Origin: Blastococcus sp. TBT05-19
Lineage (GTDB): Bacteria > Actinomycetota > Actinomycetes > Mycobacteriales > Geodermatophilaceae
NCBI RefSeq assembly: GCF_003319095.1
Contig: NZ_QOHI01000003.1
Location: forward strand, 1-64,000
Length of the DNA: 64,000 nt
Reading direction: 5' to 3'
The notes under the pieces are model-generated. The model was not told the origin of the DNA, did not search any database, and saw only the letters and a program-made list of their open reading frames with translations. Positions 16,597-27,000 of the stretch are shown one piece after another. A program made the position numbers and the translations under genes. Each line of letters begins with the position of its first letter. The first letter of the stretch is position 1.

Positions 16597-17637
16597 TTAC
16601 GTCGTCTGCTTGTCCTTGGGCTCGGCGCGGGCGTCGAGCTGGATCTCCTTGTCGGCGCGCGGGACGCCGTCCTTGAGCTCCTTGGTCCGCTCGATCTCGG
16701 CGTCGAGCTCGATGCCGAGCAGCAGCGTGACGTTGATCAGCCAGAACCAGATCAGGAAGATCACGACACCGGCCAGCGCCCCGTACGTGGCGTTGTAGCT
16801 GCTGAAGTTGGCGACGTAGAAGGCGAAGGCGGCCGAGGCGACCACCGCGACCAGGATGGCGACGCCGGCTCCCGGGCTGACCCACTTGAAGCCGCGCAGC
16901 CGCACGTTGGGGGTCGAGTAGTAGAGGACGGCGATCATCAGCGCCAGGATGACGAGGATGACCGGCCACTTGGCGACGGCCCACACGGTCTGCCCGGCCT
17001 CGCCGATCCCGATGGTCGAGGCGATGGCGTCGACGACGGGACCGCTGAGCACCAGCAGCGCCACGATGACCGCGGCGAACAGGACGCCGATCAGCGTGAT
17101 CAGCAGCTGCAGCGGCTTGAGCTTCCAGACCTTGCGGCCTTCCGGCGTCTCGTAGACGACGTTGGCCGCGCGGGTGAAGGCCCCGACGTAGCCCGACGCC
17201 GACCAGATGGCGCCGGCGAGACCGATGACCAGGCCGATGCCGGCAGCCTGGTCGTTGCCGGCGATCTGGTCGATCACCGGGCCGACCGTGGTCGCGGCGC
17301 TCTCCGGCACGACCGTGGTCAGCGCTTCGCGGAGCTGCTCCGGCGTGGTGAAGAGCCCGACGATGGACGCCAGTGCGGCGATCGCGGGGAACAGCGCCAG
17401 CACGCCGTAGTAGGTGAGGGCGGCCGCCCAGTCGGTGAGGCCGTCCTCGCTGAACTCCTTGAGCGTGCGCTTGAGCGTGCCGCCCGTGGTCGGCTTCGGG
17501 TCGGCGCCGGTGGGCGCGAAGTCCGACCGGGTGCCGCTGACGTTGTCGTCGTCGGGCGCGGGGTCGTTCGCGGCGTGGTTGCCGTTGAATCGGGTGTCCG
17601 CCGCGGTGCGGCTGGACGAGCCGGTGGCTCGGGCCAT
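16597..17637 (-). CDS. YihY/BrkB-family inner membrane protein
   Basis: A 346-aa membrane protein with a 60-residue polar N-terminus, the family opening (DWAAALTYYGVLALFPAIAAL), about six transmembrane helices and a charged C-terminal tail. The motif FTRAANVVYETPEGRKVWKLK lies between helices as in YihY proteins. The molecular role is unsettled in the family; it is not the RNase BN once proposed. A GGAGG site precedes the ATG at 17637. An MFS transporter gene lies 99 nt upstream on the same strand. Confidence 0.88.
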   Translation of the reverse strand: MARATGSSSRTAADTRFNGNHAANDPAPDDDNVSGTRSDFAPTGADPKPTTGGTLKRTLKEFSEDGLTDWAAALTYYGVLALFPAIAALASIVGLFTTPEQLREALTTVVPESAATTVGPVIDQIAGNDQAAGIGLVIGLAGAIWSASGYVGAFTRAANVVYETPEGRKVWKLKPLQLLITLIGVLFAAVIVALLVLSGPVVDAIASTIGIGEAGQTVWAVAKWPVILVILALMIAVLYYSTPNVRLRGFKWVSPGAGVAILVAVVASAAFAFYVANFSSYNATYGALAGVVIFLIWFWLINVTLLLGIELDAEIERTKELKDGVPRADKEIQLDARAEPKDKQTT

Positions 17638-17736
17638 GAAGATGTCCTCCGGTCGGCGGGGGCGGTCGTCCCCGTCGGTTCCCCGGACGTCCCCGTTCCA
17701 TGCCGGACGCGCCGGTGACGGTTCGATATCGGTCGG

Positions 17737-19215
17737 TCAGCGCAGTCCGGACACCGGTGACCACTCGCCGGCGCCGGCGGTGGTCTCCTCGACGTCGGCG
17801 GGGGGACCCTGCCGGCGCCCAGGACCGGAGCGCAGGCCGAGCACCGCGACCGCCACGACGACGGCCGAGGCCACGGCGCCGACCAGCGCCACGAGCGTGA
17901 CGGCGATGGCCCGGGGGAGCCCGGTGCCGGGATCGAGGGTGGCCGCGATGAGAGTGACCGCGACCGTGCTGCCGAGCGCCTGGCCGACGGCGCGGGCGAT
18001 CGAGTTCACCGCGTTGGCCACGCCGGTCTCGTCCTCGTGGACCGCCTGCACGACCAGTGCCGGCAGCGACGCGTAGGCGATCGTCACCGAGAGCTGGGTC
18101 AGCAGCCCGGCGACGATCACCTGCCAGGGCTCGGCGCGCAGTCCGGCGAGCATGCCGAACCCGACGACGCCCATGGCCGCCCCGGCCATCAGCGTGGGCA
18201 GTGCCCCGAACCGGCCGACGAGCCGCCCGGCGAACGGTGCGACGACGATCCCCGCGATCCCACCGGGCAGCAGGTAGACGACGGCCGACTCCAGCACGGT
18301 GGCCCCGAACCCGTAGCCGGTGATCTCCGGCGGCGACTGGACGTGCTGGAGGACCGCGAGGAAGGAGGCGAAGAGGGCGATCCCGGTCATGAGCCCGGCG
18401 AGGTTGGGGACGACGGTCCGCCGGTCGGTCAGCATCGACGGGCGCACCAGCGGCTGGGCGGTCCGCCGCTGCAGCACGACCCAGCCGGCGAGGACGACGA
18501 CGGAGCCGGCCAGGCACCCGATCGTGCCGGGGGAGGCCCAGCCCCAGGTCGGTCCCTGCGACAGCGGCAGCAGGAGCAGGACGAGGCCGAGCCCCAGGAC
18601 CGCCGCGCCCCACCAGTCGATGCGGCCCGACGCCGTGCCGGGGGAGTGGGGCAGCAGCCACGCGCTGAGGGCCAGGGACGCCAGCGTCACGGCGAGGCCG
18701 ACCCAGAACGCGTGCCGGTAGTCGCCGTCGTCCCCGGTGAGCAGGCCGGTGGCGACCAGGCCCACGACGCCGCCGACGGCCAGCGTGCTGCTGACCACGG
18801 CCATCGCGACGCTGAGGCGGGTCTTCGGCAGCTCCCGGCGGAGCACGCTGATCGACAGGGGGAAGAGGCCGTAGGAGGCGCCCTGGAGGACCCGGGCGAC
18901 GAGCAGCAGCGGCAGGGACTCGGTCACGATCGCCAGGAGGGTGCCCAGCGAGACGACCGCGAGGATCGCGAGGATGACCGGCCGCTCGCCGCGCAGGTCA
19001 CCGAGCCGGCCCAGCACCGGGGTCAGCACCGCCGCGGCCAGCAGGTTGGCGGTCAGCACCCAGCCGGCGGCGGAGGGGGAGATGCCGAGCTGGTCCTCGA
19101 TGCGGCCGAGGGCCGGCACCACGAGGCTCTGCAGCAGCGCGAGCGTGGTGACCCCGAGGGAGAGCGCGACGACCAGCACCACCGGACGGGCGCGCGTGGC
19201 TGTGGGGTCGGACAC
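17737..19215 (-). CDS. MFS transporter, drug efflux type
   Basis: A 492-aa membrane protein with 12 to 14 predicted helices. The motif GRLGDLRGERP after helix 2 is the MFS motif A, and VLQGASYGLFPLSISVL in helix 4 fits drug/H+ antiporters of the EmrB/QacA type. The GTG at 19215 (VSDPTATRARPVVL) starts right before the first helix and was chosen over an upstream GTG at 19290, which would add 25 residues with little transporter character. The substrate is unknown. The gene starts about 200 nt from the divergent small gene at 19418. Confidence 0.85.
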   Translation of the reverse strand: MSDPTATRARPVVLVVALSLGVTTLALLQSLVVPALGRIEDQLGISPSAAGWVLTANLLAAAVLTPVLGRLGDLRGERPVILAILAVVSLGTLLAIVTESLPLLLVARVLQGASYGLFPLSISVLRRELPKTRLSVAMAVVSSTLAVGGVVGLVATGLLTGDDGDYRHAFWVGLAVTLASLALSAWLLPHSPGTASGRIDWWGAAVLGLGLVLLLLPLSQGPTWGWASPGTIGCLAGSVVVLAGWVVLQRRTAQPLVRPSMLTDRRTVVPNLAGLMTGIALFASFLAVLQHVQSPPEITGYGFGATVLESAVVYLLPGGIAGIVVAPFAGRLVGRFGALPTLMAGAAMGVVGFGMLAGLRAEPWQVIVAGLLTQLSVTIAYASLPALVVQAVHEDETGVANAVNSIARAVGQALGSTVAVTLIAATLDPGTGLPRAIAVTLVALVGAVASAVVVAVAVLGLRSGPGRRQGPPADVEETTAGAGEWSPVSGLR

Positions 19216-19417
19216 GTGTCGATCAGACCACGTCGCTCCGCACCCCCCGTACGGCGCGGCTCCGCCGCCGAAGAGTGTGGTTGTGCTCACACCCCGTCAG
19301 GTGAAGTGGGTGGATCGACGATTGAGAGGGAGGAGTTCGGGGGACACAGTCCCGCGACGACGTATGGCCGCCCGTGACCCGGCGGCAGTGGACGAGATGT
19401 ATGGGGGAGATCTGCTG

Positions 19418-19588
19418 ATGATGGTGTGGCCGGCTGTGGCCCTGCTGGGGTTCCTGTTCCTGACGGCCCTGGTCATCGCGATGGGCACGCAGTCCACCGC
19501 CCGGTACGAGCAGGAGCAGCGCGCTGCCAGCCGCTCCGCCGCCGGGCGCCCCGCGGCCCCCGAGGCCGTCGGCGCCGCCCGCGCCTGA
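19418..19588 (+). CDS. small single-helix membrane protein with STARYE motif
   Basis: A 56-aa protein starting MMVWPAVALLGFLFLTALVIAMG followed by T-Q-S-T-A-R-Y-E-Q-E-Q and an Ala-rich tail. GGGGAGA lies about 8 nt before the ATG at 19418; an earlier in-frame ATG at 19397 would put this ribosome site inside the gene. The helix and following motif match the N-terminus of the larger protein at 9664. A strong terminator follows 15 nt after the stop, so it is an independent small transcript. Function unknown. Confidence 0.7.
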   Translation: MMVWPAVALLGFLFLTALVIAMGTQSTARYEQEQRAASRSAAGRPAAPEAVGAARA

Positions 19589-19603
19589 CCGGCACCTGAC
19601 GCG

Positions 19604-19643
19604 ACCGCGCCCCGTCACTCCTCGCGGAGTGACGGGGCGCGGT
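19604..19643. terminator. terminator, 18-bp perfect stem
   Basis: Arms 19604-19621 and 19626-19643 are exact reverse complements with loop TCGC. It sits between the small plus-strand gene and the end of the minus-strand acyl-CoA dehydrogenase, so it can stop transcription from both sides. Confidence 0.85.
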
Positions 19644-19659
19644 GCTGTTCCGGGGCGGC

Positions 19660-21456
19660 TCAGAGCACGGTCGCCGGGGTGTCCAGGACCGTGCGGTCGA
19701 GCGATTCCAGCAGGTCGAACCAGCCGCGGGTGCGCGGCAGCTCCCACCGCCAGAAGTAGCGGGCGGCGGCGCGCTTGCCCTCGTGGAAGTCGGTGGTGGC
19801 GCCCTCGCAGGCCAGCGCCTGCTCCAGCCACAGCCAGGCCACCACGATGTGCCCGGCGGCCTCGAGGTAGACGTGCGAGTTGGCCAGCGCGAGGTCAGGG
19901 TCGGCGGTTCCCCACAGCGTGGCGGTGACGGCGCCCATCCGGGCGACCGCGGCGTCCAGGTCGGCGGCGAAACCGGCCCACTGCGTGCCCGCCGCCCGCG
20001 CGGTCGTGGCCGCGATCGTCTCGCCGAGCAGGGCCAGACCCGCGCCGCCCTTCATCACGACCTTGCGGCCGAGCAGGTCCAGGGACTGGATGCCCTGCGT
20101 GCCCTCGTGGATCGGGTTGAGCCGGTTGTCCCGGTAGAACTGCTCGACCGGGTAGTCGCGGGTGTAGCCGTAGCCGCCGTGCACCTGGATGGCCAGGTCG
20201 TTGGCCACCAGTCCCCACTGGGAGGGCCAGGCCTTGGCGACCGGCGTCAGCATGTCGAGCAGCAGGTGGGCGCGCTCGCGGTCCTCGGCGCTCTCGGCGG
20301 TCTGCTCCTCGTCGACCAGGCGGGCGCAGTACAGCCCCAGCGCCATGCCGCCCTCGGCGTAGGACTTCGCCGCCAGCAGCATCCGGCGCACGTCGGTGTG
20401 CTCGATGATCGGCACCATCGGCGAGGCGGGGTCCTTGCCGGCCGCCGGGCGACCCTGGGTGCGGGTGCGGGCGTACTCCAGCGCGTGCAGGTAGCCGGTG
20501 TAGGCCAGCACCGTCGCGCCGACGCCGACACCGATCCGCGCCTCGTTCATCATGTGGAACATGTAGGTCAGGCCGCGGTGGGGCTCGCCGACGAGGTAGC
20601 CGACGGCGCCGGCCTGCCCGCCCGGCGTGTGCACCCCCTCGCCGAAGTTCAGCAGGGTGTTGGTCGTCCCCCGGTAGCCCATCTTGTGGTTGAGCCCGGC
20701 CAGGACGACGTCGTTGCGCTCGCCCAGGGAGCCGTCGGGGTTCACCAGGAACTTGGGCACGATGAACAGCGAGATGCCCTTCACCCCGGGCGGACCGCCG
20801 GGGATCTTGGCCAGCACCAGGTGCACGATGTTCTCGGTCAGCTCGTGGTCGCCGCCGGAGATCCACATCTTGTTGCCGGACAGCCGGTAGGTGCCGTCGT
20901 CCTGCGGCACCGCCTTGGTGGTGATGTCGGCCAGCGAGGACCCGGCCTGGGGCTCGGAGAGCGCCATCGTGCCGAACCAGCGGCCCTCGAGCTCGGGCCG
21001 CACGAAGGTGTCGATCTGCTCCTGGCTGCCGTGGGCCAGCAGCAGGCGAGCGTTGCCCATCGTCAGGAACGGATAGGCCGAGGTGCCGACGTTGGCCGCC
21101 TTGAACCAGGCGAACACGGCCTGGCCGACGGTGTGCGGGAGCTGCATGCCGCCGTACTCCTCGTCGAAGGACCCGGCCATCAGCCCGGCGTCGGTGAACA
21201 CCTTGAGCGCCTTGGCCACCTCGGGGATCAGCACGGCCCGGCCGTCGACCATGTGCGGCTCGTTCTCGTCCGCGGTGCGGTTGTGCGGCGCGAAGTGGTC
21301 GGTGGCGATCTGCTGGGCGAGGTCCATCACCGCGTCGAAGGTCTCGCGCGAGTGCTCGGTGAAGCGCGACCGCTTGGTCAGCGACTCGACGTCCAGCCAC
21401 TCGTGGAGCATGAAGTCCAGGTCGCGACGGGACAGGATCAACGACGACGAAGCCAT
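19660..21456 (-). CDS. acyl-CoA dehydrogenase, long form (DmdC/FadE5-like)
   Basis: A 598-aa acyl-CoA dehydrogenase with the extra C-terminal domain found in the DmdC/AcdA group. Motifs in order: [67 protein letters not shown] and [16 protein letters not shown]. The last is at the place of the catalytic base region. Length and layout match 3-methylmercaptopropionyl-CoA dehydrogenase-type and medium/long-chain enzymes; the true substrate cannot be read from sequence. It probably works in fatty acid breakdown with the crotonase and dehydrogenase at 13852-15723. Confidence 0.88.
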   Translation of the reverse strand: MASSSLILSRRDLDFMLHEWLDVESLTKRSRFTEHSRETFDAVMDLAQQIATDHFAPHNRTADENEPHMVDGRAVLIPEVAKALKVFTDAGLMAGSFDEEYGGMQLPHTVGQAVFAWFKAANVGTSAYPFLTMGNARLLLAHGSQEQIDTFVRPELEGRWFGTMALSEPQAGSSLADITTKAVPQDDGTYRLSGNKMWISGGDHELTENIVHLVLAKIPGGPPGVKGISLFIVPKFLVNPDGSLGERNDVVLAGLNHKMGYRGTTNTLLNFGEGVHTPGGQAGAVGYLVGEPHRGLTYMFHMMNEARIGVGVGATVLAYTGYLHALEYARTRTQGRPAAGKDPASPMVPIIEHTDVRRMLLAAKSYAEGGMALGLYCARLVDEEQTAESAEDRERAHLLLDMLTPVAKAWPSQWGLVANDLAIQVHGGYGYTRDYPVEQFYRDNRLNPIHEGTQGIQSLDLLGRKVVMKGGAGLALLGETIAATTARAAGTQWAGFAADLDAAVARMGAVTATLWGTADPDLALANSHVYLEAAGHIVVAWLWLEQALACEGATTDFHEGKRAAARYFWRWELPRTRGWFDLLESLDRTVLDTPATVL

Positions 21457-21548
21457 GTCCCGACTCTAGGCCGCCACGTCCGGGCAGTCGTGGCCGCCGA
21501 CACACGACGGGCCCGCCCGCGCCGAGCGCCGTCCTCCCTCACCGTTCC

Positions 21549-21611
21549 GGGTCCTCCCTCGCGGTCGACCGTGAGGGAGGACCCCTGGTGATCAGGTGAC
21601 CTGATCACCAG
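21549..21611 (-). terminator. two consecutive palindromes after the MFS gene
   Basis: The repeat 21549-21584 is almost self-complementary: arms GGGTCCTCCCTC and GAGGGAGGACCC (12 bp) close over CGGTC/GACCG with a single G-T pair. Directly next to it, 21585-21597 and 21599-21611 form a 13-bp perfect stem around one base; this one contains the stop codon of the MFS gene. Together they make an effective end for the minus-strand MFS/MarR unit. Confidence 0.7.
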
Positions 21612-23373
21612 CGGGACGGGGGGCGTCGCCGGGTCGGCCGACCGGCGGGGGCGTGGACGTCGGGGACGCCGCGCCGACCGCCTCGATCGCCTGCTCCGCC
21701 GGGTCGTCGACGTCGTGCGTCGCGGTGGCGCTCTGCTGCCGGGCCTGGATGCCCGACTTGTTGCTCAGCGCCAGCTGCGGCAGGAACAGGAACACGAAGA
21801 ACCCGATCGCGACGACGCCCGCGGCGATGAGGAACACCAGGTCGATCGAGTCGGAGAACCCGGCCTTGAACGGCTGCGCCAGGTATCCGGGCAGCTCCTG
21901 GATGAACGAGGTGTCCGACAGGTCGGCGCCGGCGTCCAGCTGCCCGCTCTGCAGCGCCTGCGCCACCCGCGGGTCCTGCGCCGCCGCCGTCTCCACCCGG
22001 GCGCCGATGTCCTCGGGCAGCCGGGTGAACAGGATCGACAGGAACGCCGCGGTGCCGATCGTGCCGCCCATCTGCCGGAAGAAGGTCACCGAGGAGGTGG
22101 CCACCCCCATCTCCCGGGGGGAGACGGCGTTCTGGACGGCGAGGATGACCGGCTGGAAGTTCAGGCCCAGGCCCAGGCCGAGCATCACCATGAACGGCAC
22201 GATCGCCCAGATCGAGGTGTCGGCGCCGACGACGAACGACATCGCGACGAGCGCCACGACCATCAGCGCGATGCCGACCAGCGGGAAGACCTTGTACTTG
22301 CCGGTCTTCGAGATCGCGATGCCCGACCCCATCGCGCCGGTCATGATGCCGGCGACCAGCGGGATCATCTGCAGGCCGGCGACGGTGGCGCTGGAGCCGT
22401 GCACGATCTGCAGGTACTGCGGGAGCAGCAGCAGCCCGCCGAACATCCCGGCGCCCATGACGATCGAGCCGATGCCGCTGACGGCGAAGCTGCGGTTCCG
22501 GAAGAGCCGCAGGGGCAGGAGGGCGTCGTCCCGGTAGGCCCGCTCGACGAGCACGAAGAGCACGAAGCCGAGCGCACCGACGGCGTAGCAGGCGATCGCG
22601 CGACCCGAGTCCCAGCCCCAGGTGCGGCCCTGCTCGGCGACGATCAGCAGCGGCACGAGGAACGTGATCAGCGCCAGCGCGCCGGGCCAGTCGATGCGGT
22701 GGTCGCGGCGCTCGTGCGGCAGGTGCAGCACGCGCCAGACGGCGGCGAACGCCAGCAGGCCCAGGGGCACGTTGATCCAGAAGATCCAGCGCCAGCCGTC
22801 GAGGCCGAGGATCGAGTCGTGGCCGGCGAAGAAGCCGCCGATGACCGGGCCCAGCACGCTCGAGGTGCCGAAGACGGCCATGAAGTAGCCCTGGTACCTC
22901 GAGCGCTCCCGCGGCGGCACGATGTCGCCGATGATCGCCAGCGCCAGGGACATGAGCCCGCCGGCGCCGACGCCCTGCACCGCGCGGTAGGCGGCCAGCT
23001 GGTACATCGTGTCGGCGATGCCGCACAGCGCCGAGCCGACGACGAAGATCGCGATGGCGAAGAGGTAGAACGGCCGCCGGCCGTAGATGTCGGAGAGCTT
23101 CCCGTACAGCGGCGTGGAGATCGTGGACGTGATCAGGAACGCCGTCGTCGCCCACGCCTGCAGGTCGTAGCCCTGCAGGTCGTCGGCGATGGTGCGGATC
23201 GCGGTCGAGACGACGGTCTGGTCCAGCGCGGCCAGGAACATCGCGACCATCAGGCCGGCGAGGATCGTGACGATCTGGCGGTGGGTGAAGGCGCCGTCGG
23301 CGCCCGGCGCGGACGCGGCCGTGCGGGCGTCCCGTCGCCGAGCCGCCTTGTCGCGGGCGGTGGTCTGGCTCAT
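21592..23373 (-). CDS. MFS multidrug efflux transporter, DHA2 (14-helix) type
   Basis: A 593-aa membrane protein with 14 predicted helices. GKLSDIYGRRPFYL is MFS motif A; LDQTVVSTAIRTIADDL (motif D1) and GFFAGHDSILGLDGWRWIFWINVPLG (motif C area, shown by GPVIGGFF and WRWIFWINVP) are typical of EmrB/LfrA-type proton-drug antiporters. The 60-residue C-terminal tail is polar. The ATG at 23373 overlaps the stop of the marR gene (ATGA), so pump and regulator are made from one transcript with the regulator first. Confidence 0.92.
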   Translation of the reverse strand: MSQTTARDKAARRRDARTAASAPGADGAFTHRQIVTILAGLMVAMFLAALDQTVVSTAIRTIADDLQGYDLQAWATTAFLITSTISTPLYGKLSDIYGRRPFYLFAIAIFVVGSALCGIADTMYQLAAYRAVQGVGAGGLMSLALAIIGDIVPPRERSRYQGYFMAVFGTSSVLGPVIGGFFAGHDSILGLDGWRWIFWINVPLGLLAFAAVWRVLHLPHERRDHRIDWPGALALITFLVPLLIVAEQGRTWGWDSGRAIACYAVGALGFVLFVLVERAYRDDALLPLRLFRNRSFAVSGIGSIVMGAGMFGGLLLLPQYLQIVHGSSATVAGLQMIPLVAGIMTGAMGSGIAISKTGKYKVFPLVGIALMVVALVAMSFVVGADTSIWAIVPFMVMLGLGLGLNFQPVILAVQNAVSPREMGVATSSVTFFRQMGGTIGTAAFLSILFTRLPEDIGARVETAAAQDPRVAQALQSGQLDAGADLSDTSFIQELPGYLAQPFKAGFSDSIDLVFLIAAGVVAIGFFVFLFLPQLALSNKSGIQARQQSATATHDVDDPAEQAIEAVGAASPTSTPPPVGRPGDAPRPAGDQVT

Positions 23374-23873
23374 GCGTCGTCCTTCGGGGAACGGGTGTCC
23401 GTGCGGGGTGGGGTGGCGGCGGGCAGGCCGGCCGCGAGGCCGTCCAGGAGCCGGCCGAACAGGGTGGTGAGGGCGGTCAGGTCGGCCTCGGGCCAGTCGG
23501 CGGTGATCGCGCCGAGGTGCTTCTCCCGCTCGCGCCGCAGCCCGTCGAGCGCCGCGTGCCCGGCGTCGGTGACGACGAGGCGGGTCGCGCGGCCGTCGGA
23601 CTCGTCGGCGGTCCGCCGGACCAACCCCTGGTCGACGAGCGCGGAGACGTGCCGGCTGACCGTGGACGGGTCGGCGTGGACGAGGTCGGACAGCGCGCTC
23701 TGCCGCAGGGGGCCGAGGCGGCTCAGCGGGAAGAGCAGGACCAGGGCGGCTCGGTCCCGGCCGTCGGCGCCCAGCTGGCTCTTGAGGCCGTGCAGCACCC
23801 GCATCATGCGCGGCAGCTGCTCGGCGAGGACGGCGACCTCGGCGTCGCGGCCGGGCGAGCTGTTCGCGGACAT
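23370..23873 (-). CDS. MarR-family transcriptional regulator
   Basis: A 167-aa protein with the winged HTH LRQSALSDLVHADPSTVSRHVSALVDQGLVRRTADESDGRATRLVVT: recognition helix HADPSTVSRHVSALVD and a DGRA-type wing. It is the first gene of the unit with the DHA2 pump and presumably represses it until a drug binds. The ATG at 23873 was chosen over an upstream in-frame ATG at 23939 because the longer version runs into the palindromic operator. Confidence 0.88.
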   Translation of the reverse strand: MSANSSPGRDAEVAVLAEQLPRMMRVLHGLKSQLGADGRDRAALVLLFPLSRLGPLRQSALSDLVHADPSTVSRHVSALVDQGLVRRTADESDGRATRLVVTDAGHAALDGLRREREKHLGAITADWPEADLTALTTLFGRLLDGLAAGLPAATPPRTDTRSPKDDA

Positions 23874-23915
23874 GCGACCTCGGGAGGGTGGACGGGAGCT
23901 GACTCGTGCACGGTA

Positions 23916-23946
23916 CAACTCGTTGCAGGGTGCATGCAACGAGTTG
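23916..23946. promoter_or_regulatory. palindromic operator upstream of marR
   Basis: CAACTCGTTGCA and TGCAACGAGTTG form a perfect 12-bp inverted repeat with a 7-nt spacer, 43 nt before the marR start. The segment GTTGCAGGG-T/C-GCAT also occurs twice as a direct repeat (from 23922 and 23943). MarR dimers bind such palindromes, so self-control is likely. It lies between marR and the divergent hrpA. Confidence 0.7.
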
Positions 23947-24055
23947 CAGGGCGCATCGGGTGTGAGGTGGGGAACGCTGGGCCGGGCCCGCGAGGTGGGA
24001 CCCTTGGGAGCCTGTCCCCCTACCCGTCCCGCCCGAGAGGAACGCGAGTCCGCCG

Positions 24056-27000
24056 GTGAGTTCTCCGCACGACGACCTCCGCGCGCGGTTGGCGTCCCTC
24101 ACGCTGGCCGACGAGCACCGGCTCCGCCGCCGGCTCGACGGGCTGCGGCGCACCCGGGACGCGCAGGCCCGCGAGCGGCAGCGGGAGCGGATCGCCGCCG
24201 ACGTCGCCGTCGCCGAGGAGCGGATCGCCCGCCGGCGGGCCGCCGTCCCGGTGATCAGCTATCCCGAGGACCTGCCGGTCAGCGGCCGCCGCGACGACAT
24301 CGCCGCCGCGCTGCGCGACGCCCAGGTCGTGGTGGTCGCCGGCGAGACCGGCTCGGGCAAGACCACCCAGCTGCCCAAGATCGCCCTCGAGCTGGGCCGC
24401 GGGGTGCGCGGTCGCATCGGGCACACCCAGCCGCGCCGGATCGCCGCGCGCAGCGTCGCCGAGCGGATCGCCGAGGAGCTCGACACCCCGCTGGGCGAGG
24501 CGGTCGGCTACAAGATGCGCTTCAACGACCAGGTGTCGGACTCGACGCTGGTCAAGCTCATGACCGACGGCGTGCTGCTGGCCGAGATCGCGCACGACCG
24601 GCTGCTGCGCCAGTACGACACGATCATCCTGGACGAGGCCCACGAGCGGAGCCTCAACATCGACTTCCTGCTGGGCTACCTCGCCCAGCTGCTCCCGCGG
24701 CGGCCCGACCTCAAGCTGGTCATCACCTCCGCGACCATCGACGTCGAGCGGGTGGCGAAGCACTTCGGGAACGCGCCGGTGATCGAGGTCAGCGGGCGCA
24801 CGTACCCGGTCGAGGTCCGGTACCGGCCGGTCGTCGACCCCGATGACGCGGAGGCGGACGAGGACCGCGACCAGGTCACCGCGATCGTCGACGCGGTCGA
24901 CGAGCTCGTCGCCGAGGGGCCGGGCGACATCCTGGTGTTCCTCGCCGGCGAGCGGGAGATCCGCGACACCCAGGACGCGCTGTCCGAGCGCGACCTGCGC
25001 GGCACCGAGATCGTCCCGCTGTACAGCCGGCTCTCGGCCGCCGACCAGCACAAGGTCTTCGCCCCGCACAGCGGTCGCCGGATCGTGCTCGCCACCAACG
25101 TCGCCGAGACCTCGCTGACCGTGCCCGGCATCCGCTACGTGATCGACCCGGGCACCGCGCGGATCTCCCGGTACAGCCATCGCACCAAGGTGCAGCGGCT
25201 GCCGATCGAGCCGGTCAGCCAGGCCTCGGCCCGGCAGCGCTCCGGCCGGTGCGGGCGGCTGGGCCCCGGCATCGCGATCCGCCTCTACACGCACGACGAC
25301 TTCGAGGCGCGCCCCGAGTTCACCGACCCGGAGATCCTGCGCACCAACCTGGCCTCGGTGCTGCTGCAGATGGCGGCGCTCGACCTCGGCGACGTCGCGG
25401 AGTTCCCGTTCGTCGACCCGCCGGACCGGCGCGCGGTCAGCGACGGCATCGCGCTGCTCGAGGAGCTCGGCGCCCTCGACGCCGGCGGGAAGCTCACCGA
25501 CACCGGCCGCTCGCTGGCCACCCTGCCGCTGGACCCGCGGCTGGCCCGCATGGTCGTGGAGGCCGACCGCCGGGGAGTGCTGGAGGAGGTCCTGGTCATC
25601 GCCGCCGGGCTGACCATCCAGGACCCGCGCGAGCGGCCCGCCGAGCACCAGCAGGCGGCCGACCAGTCGCACGCCCGCTTCGCCGACGACAACTCCGACT
25701 TCCTCGCCCTGCTCAACCTCTGGCGGTACCTGGAGGAGCAGCAGGAGTCGCTCTCCGGCAACCAGTTCCGCCGCACCGTGAAGCGGGAGTTCCTGCACTA
25801 CCTGCGCATCCGGGAGTGGCAGGACCTGCACGGCCAGCTGCGCGGAACGGCGCGACGCCTCGGCATGGAGCTGAAGGACGCGGCGGCCGAGCCCGACGAG
25901 CGGGGCATCTCCGCCGCGCTGCTGTCCGGCCTGCTGACCAACGTCGGCCTCCAGGTGGAGCCGGCGAAGACCCGGGACGGCAAGCCGGGACGGCCGGGCC
26001 GCGAGTACCTGGGCACCCGGAACACCCGCTTCGTCATCGCCCCGGGCACCCCGCTGGCCAAGAAGCCCCCGCGCTGGGTGGTGGCCGCGGAGCTGGTGGA
26101 GACCAGCCGGCTCTTCGCCCGCACCGTCGCGCGGATCGACCCGGAGGAGGTCGAGCGGCTCGCCGACCACCTGGTCAAGCGCCAGTACTCCGAGCCGCGG
26201 TGGGACGCCAAGCGCGGCAGCGTCGTGGCCACCGAGCGGGTCACCCTGCACGGGCTGCCGCTCGTCGTGGGCCGCCGCGTCCAGTACGGCTCCATCGACC
26301 CGGTCGTCTCCCGTGAGCTGTTCATCCGGCACGCGCTGGTGCAGGGGGAGTGGACGACCCACCACAGGTTCTGGGCCGAGAACCAGCGGGCTCTGGAGCA
26401 GGTCGGGGAGCTCGAGGAGCGGGCCCGGCGGCGCGACATCGGGGTCGACGACGAGACCGTCTTCGAGCTCTACGACGCCCGCATCCCGGCCGACGTCGTC
26501 TCCACCCGGCACTTCGACAAGTGGTGGAAGGCAGCCCGGCACCGCACGCCCGACCTGCTGACGTTCACCCCGGAGATGCTGACCGACGCGGCGGTCGCCG
26601 CCGAGGTGCGGATCGAGGACTATCCCGACGAGGTGCACCTGACGCAGGGGTTGACCCTGCCGCTGAGCTACGCCTTCGAACCCGGCGCGCCCCTCGACGG
26701 CGTCACCGTCGACGTCCCCCTCGGCATGCTCGACGCCGTCGCCCAGCGGACGGCGGGTGAGTCGCTGGCCTTCACCGTGCCGGGGCAGCGCGCCGAGCTG
26801 GTCACCGAGCTGCTCCGCTCGCTGCCCAAGCAGCTGCGCCGCGCCCTGGTGCCGATCCCGGACCGGGTGCGGGAGGTGCTGCCGCGGATCGACGTCGGGG
26901 AACCGCTGCTGCCCGCGCTGGAGCGCGAGCTCCGCCGGGCGGTCGGCATGGTGATCCCGCCGGACGCCTGGCAGCCCGGCCAGGTGCCCGGTCACCTGCG

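Noticed and set aside
19215-19290. 25-residue longer start for the MFS protein at 17737
   Set aside because: The extra part has a Gly/Cys-rich sequence without transporter character; the GTG at 19215 starts just before the first helix.
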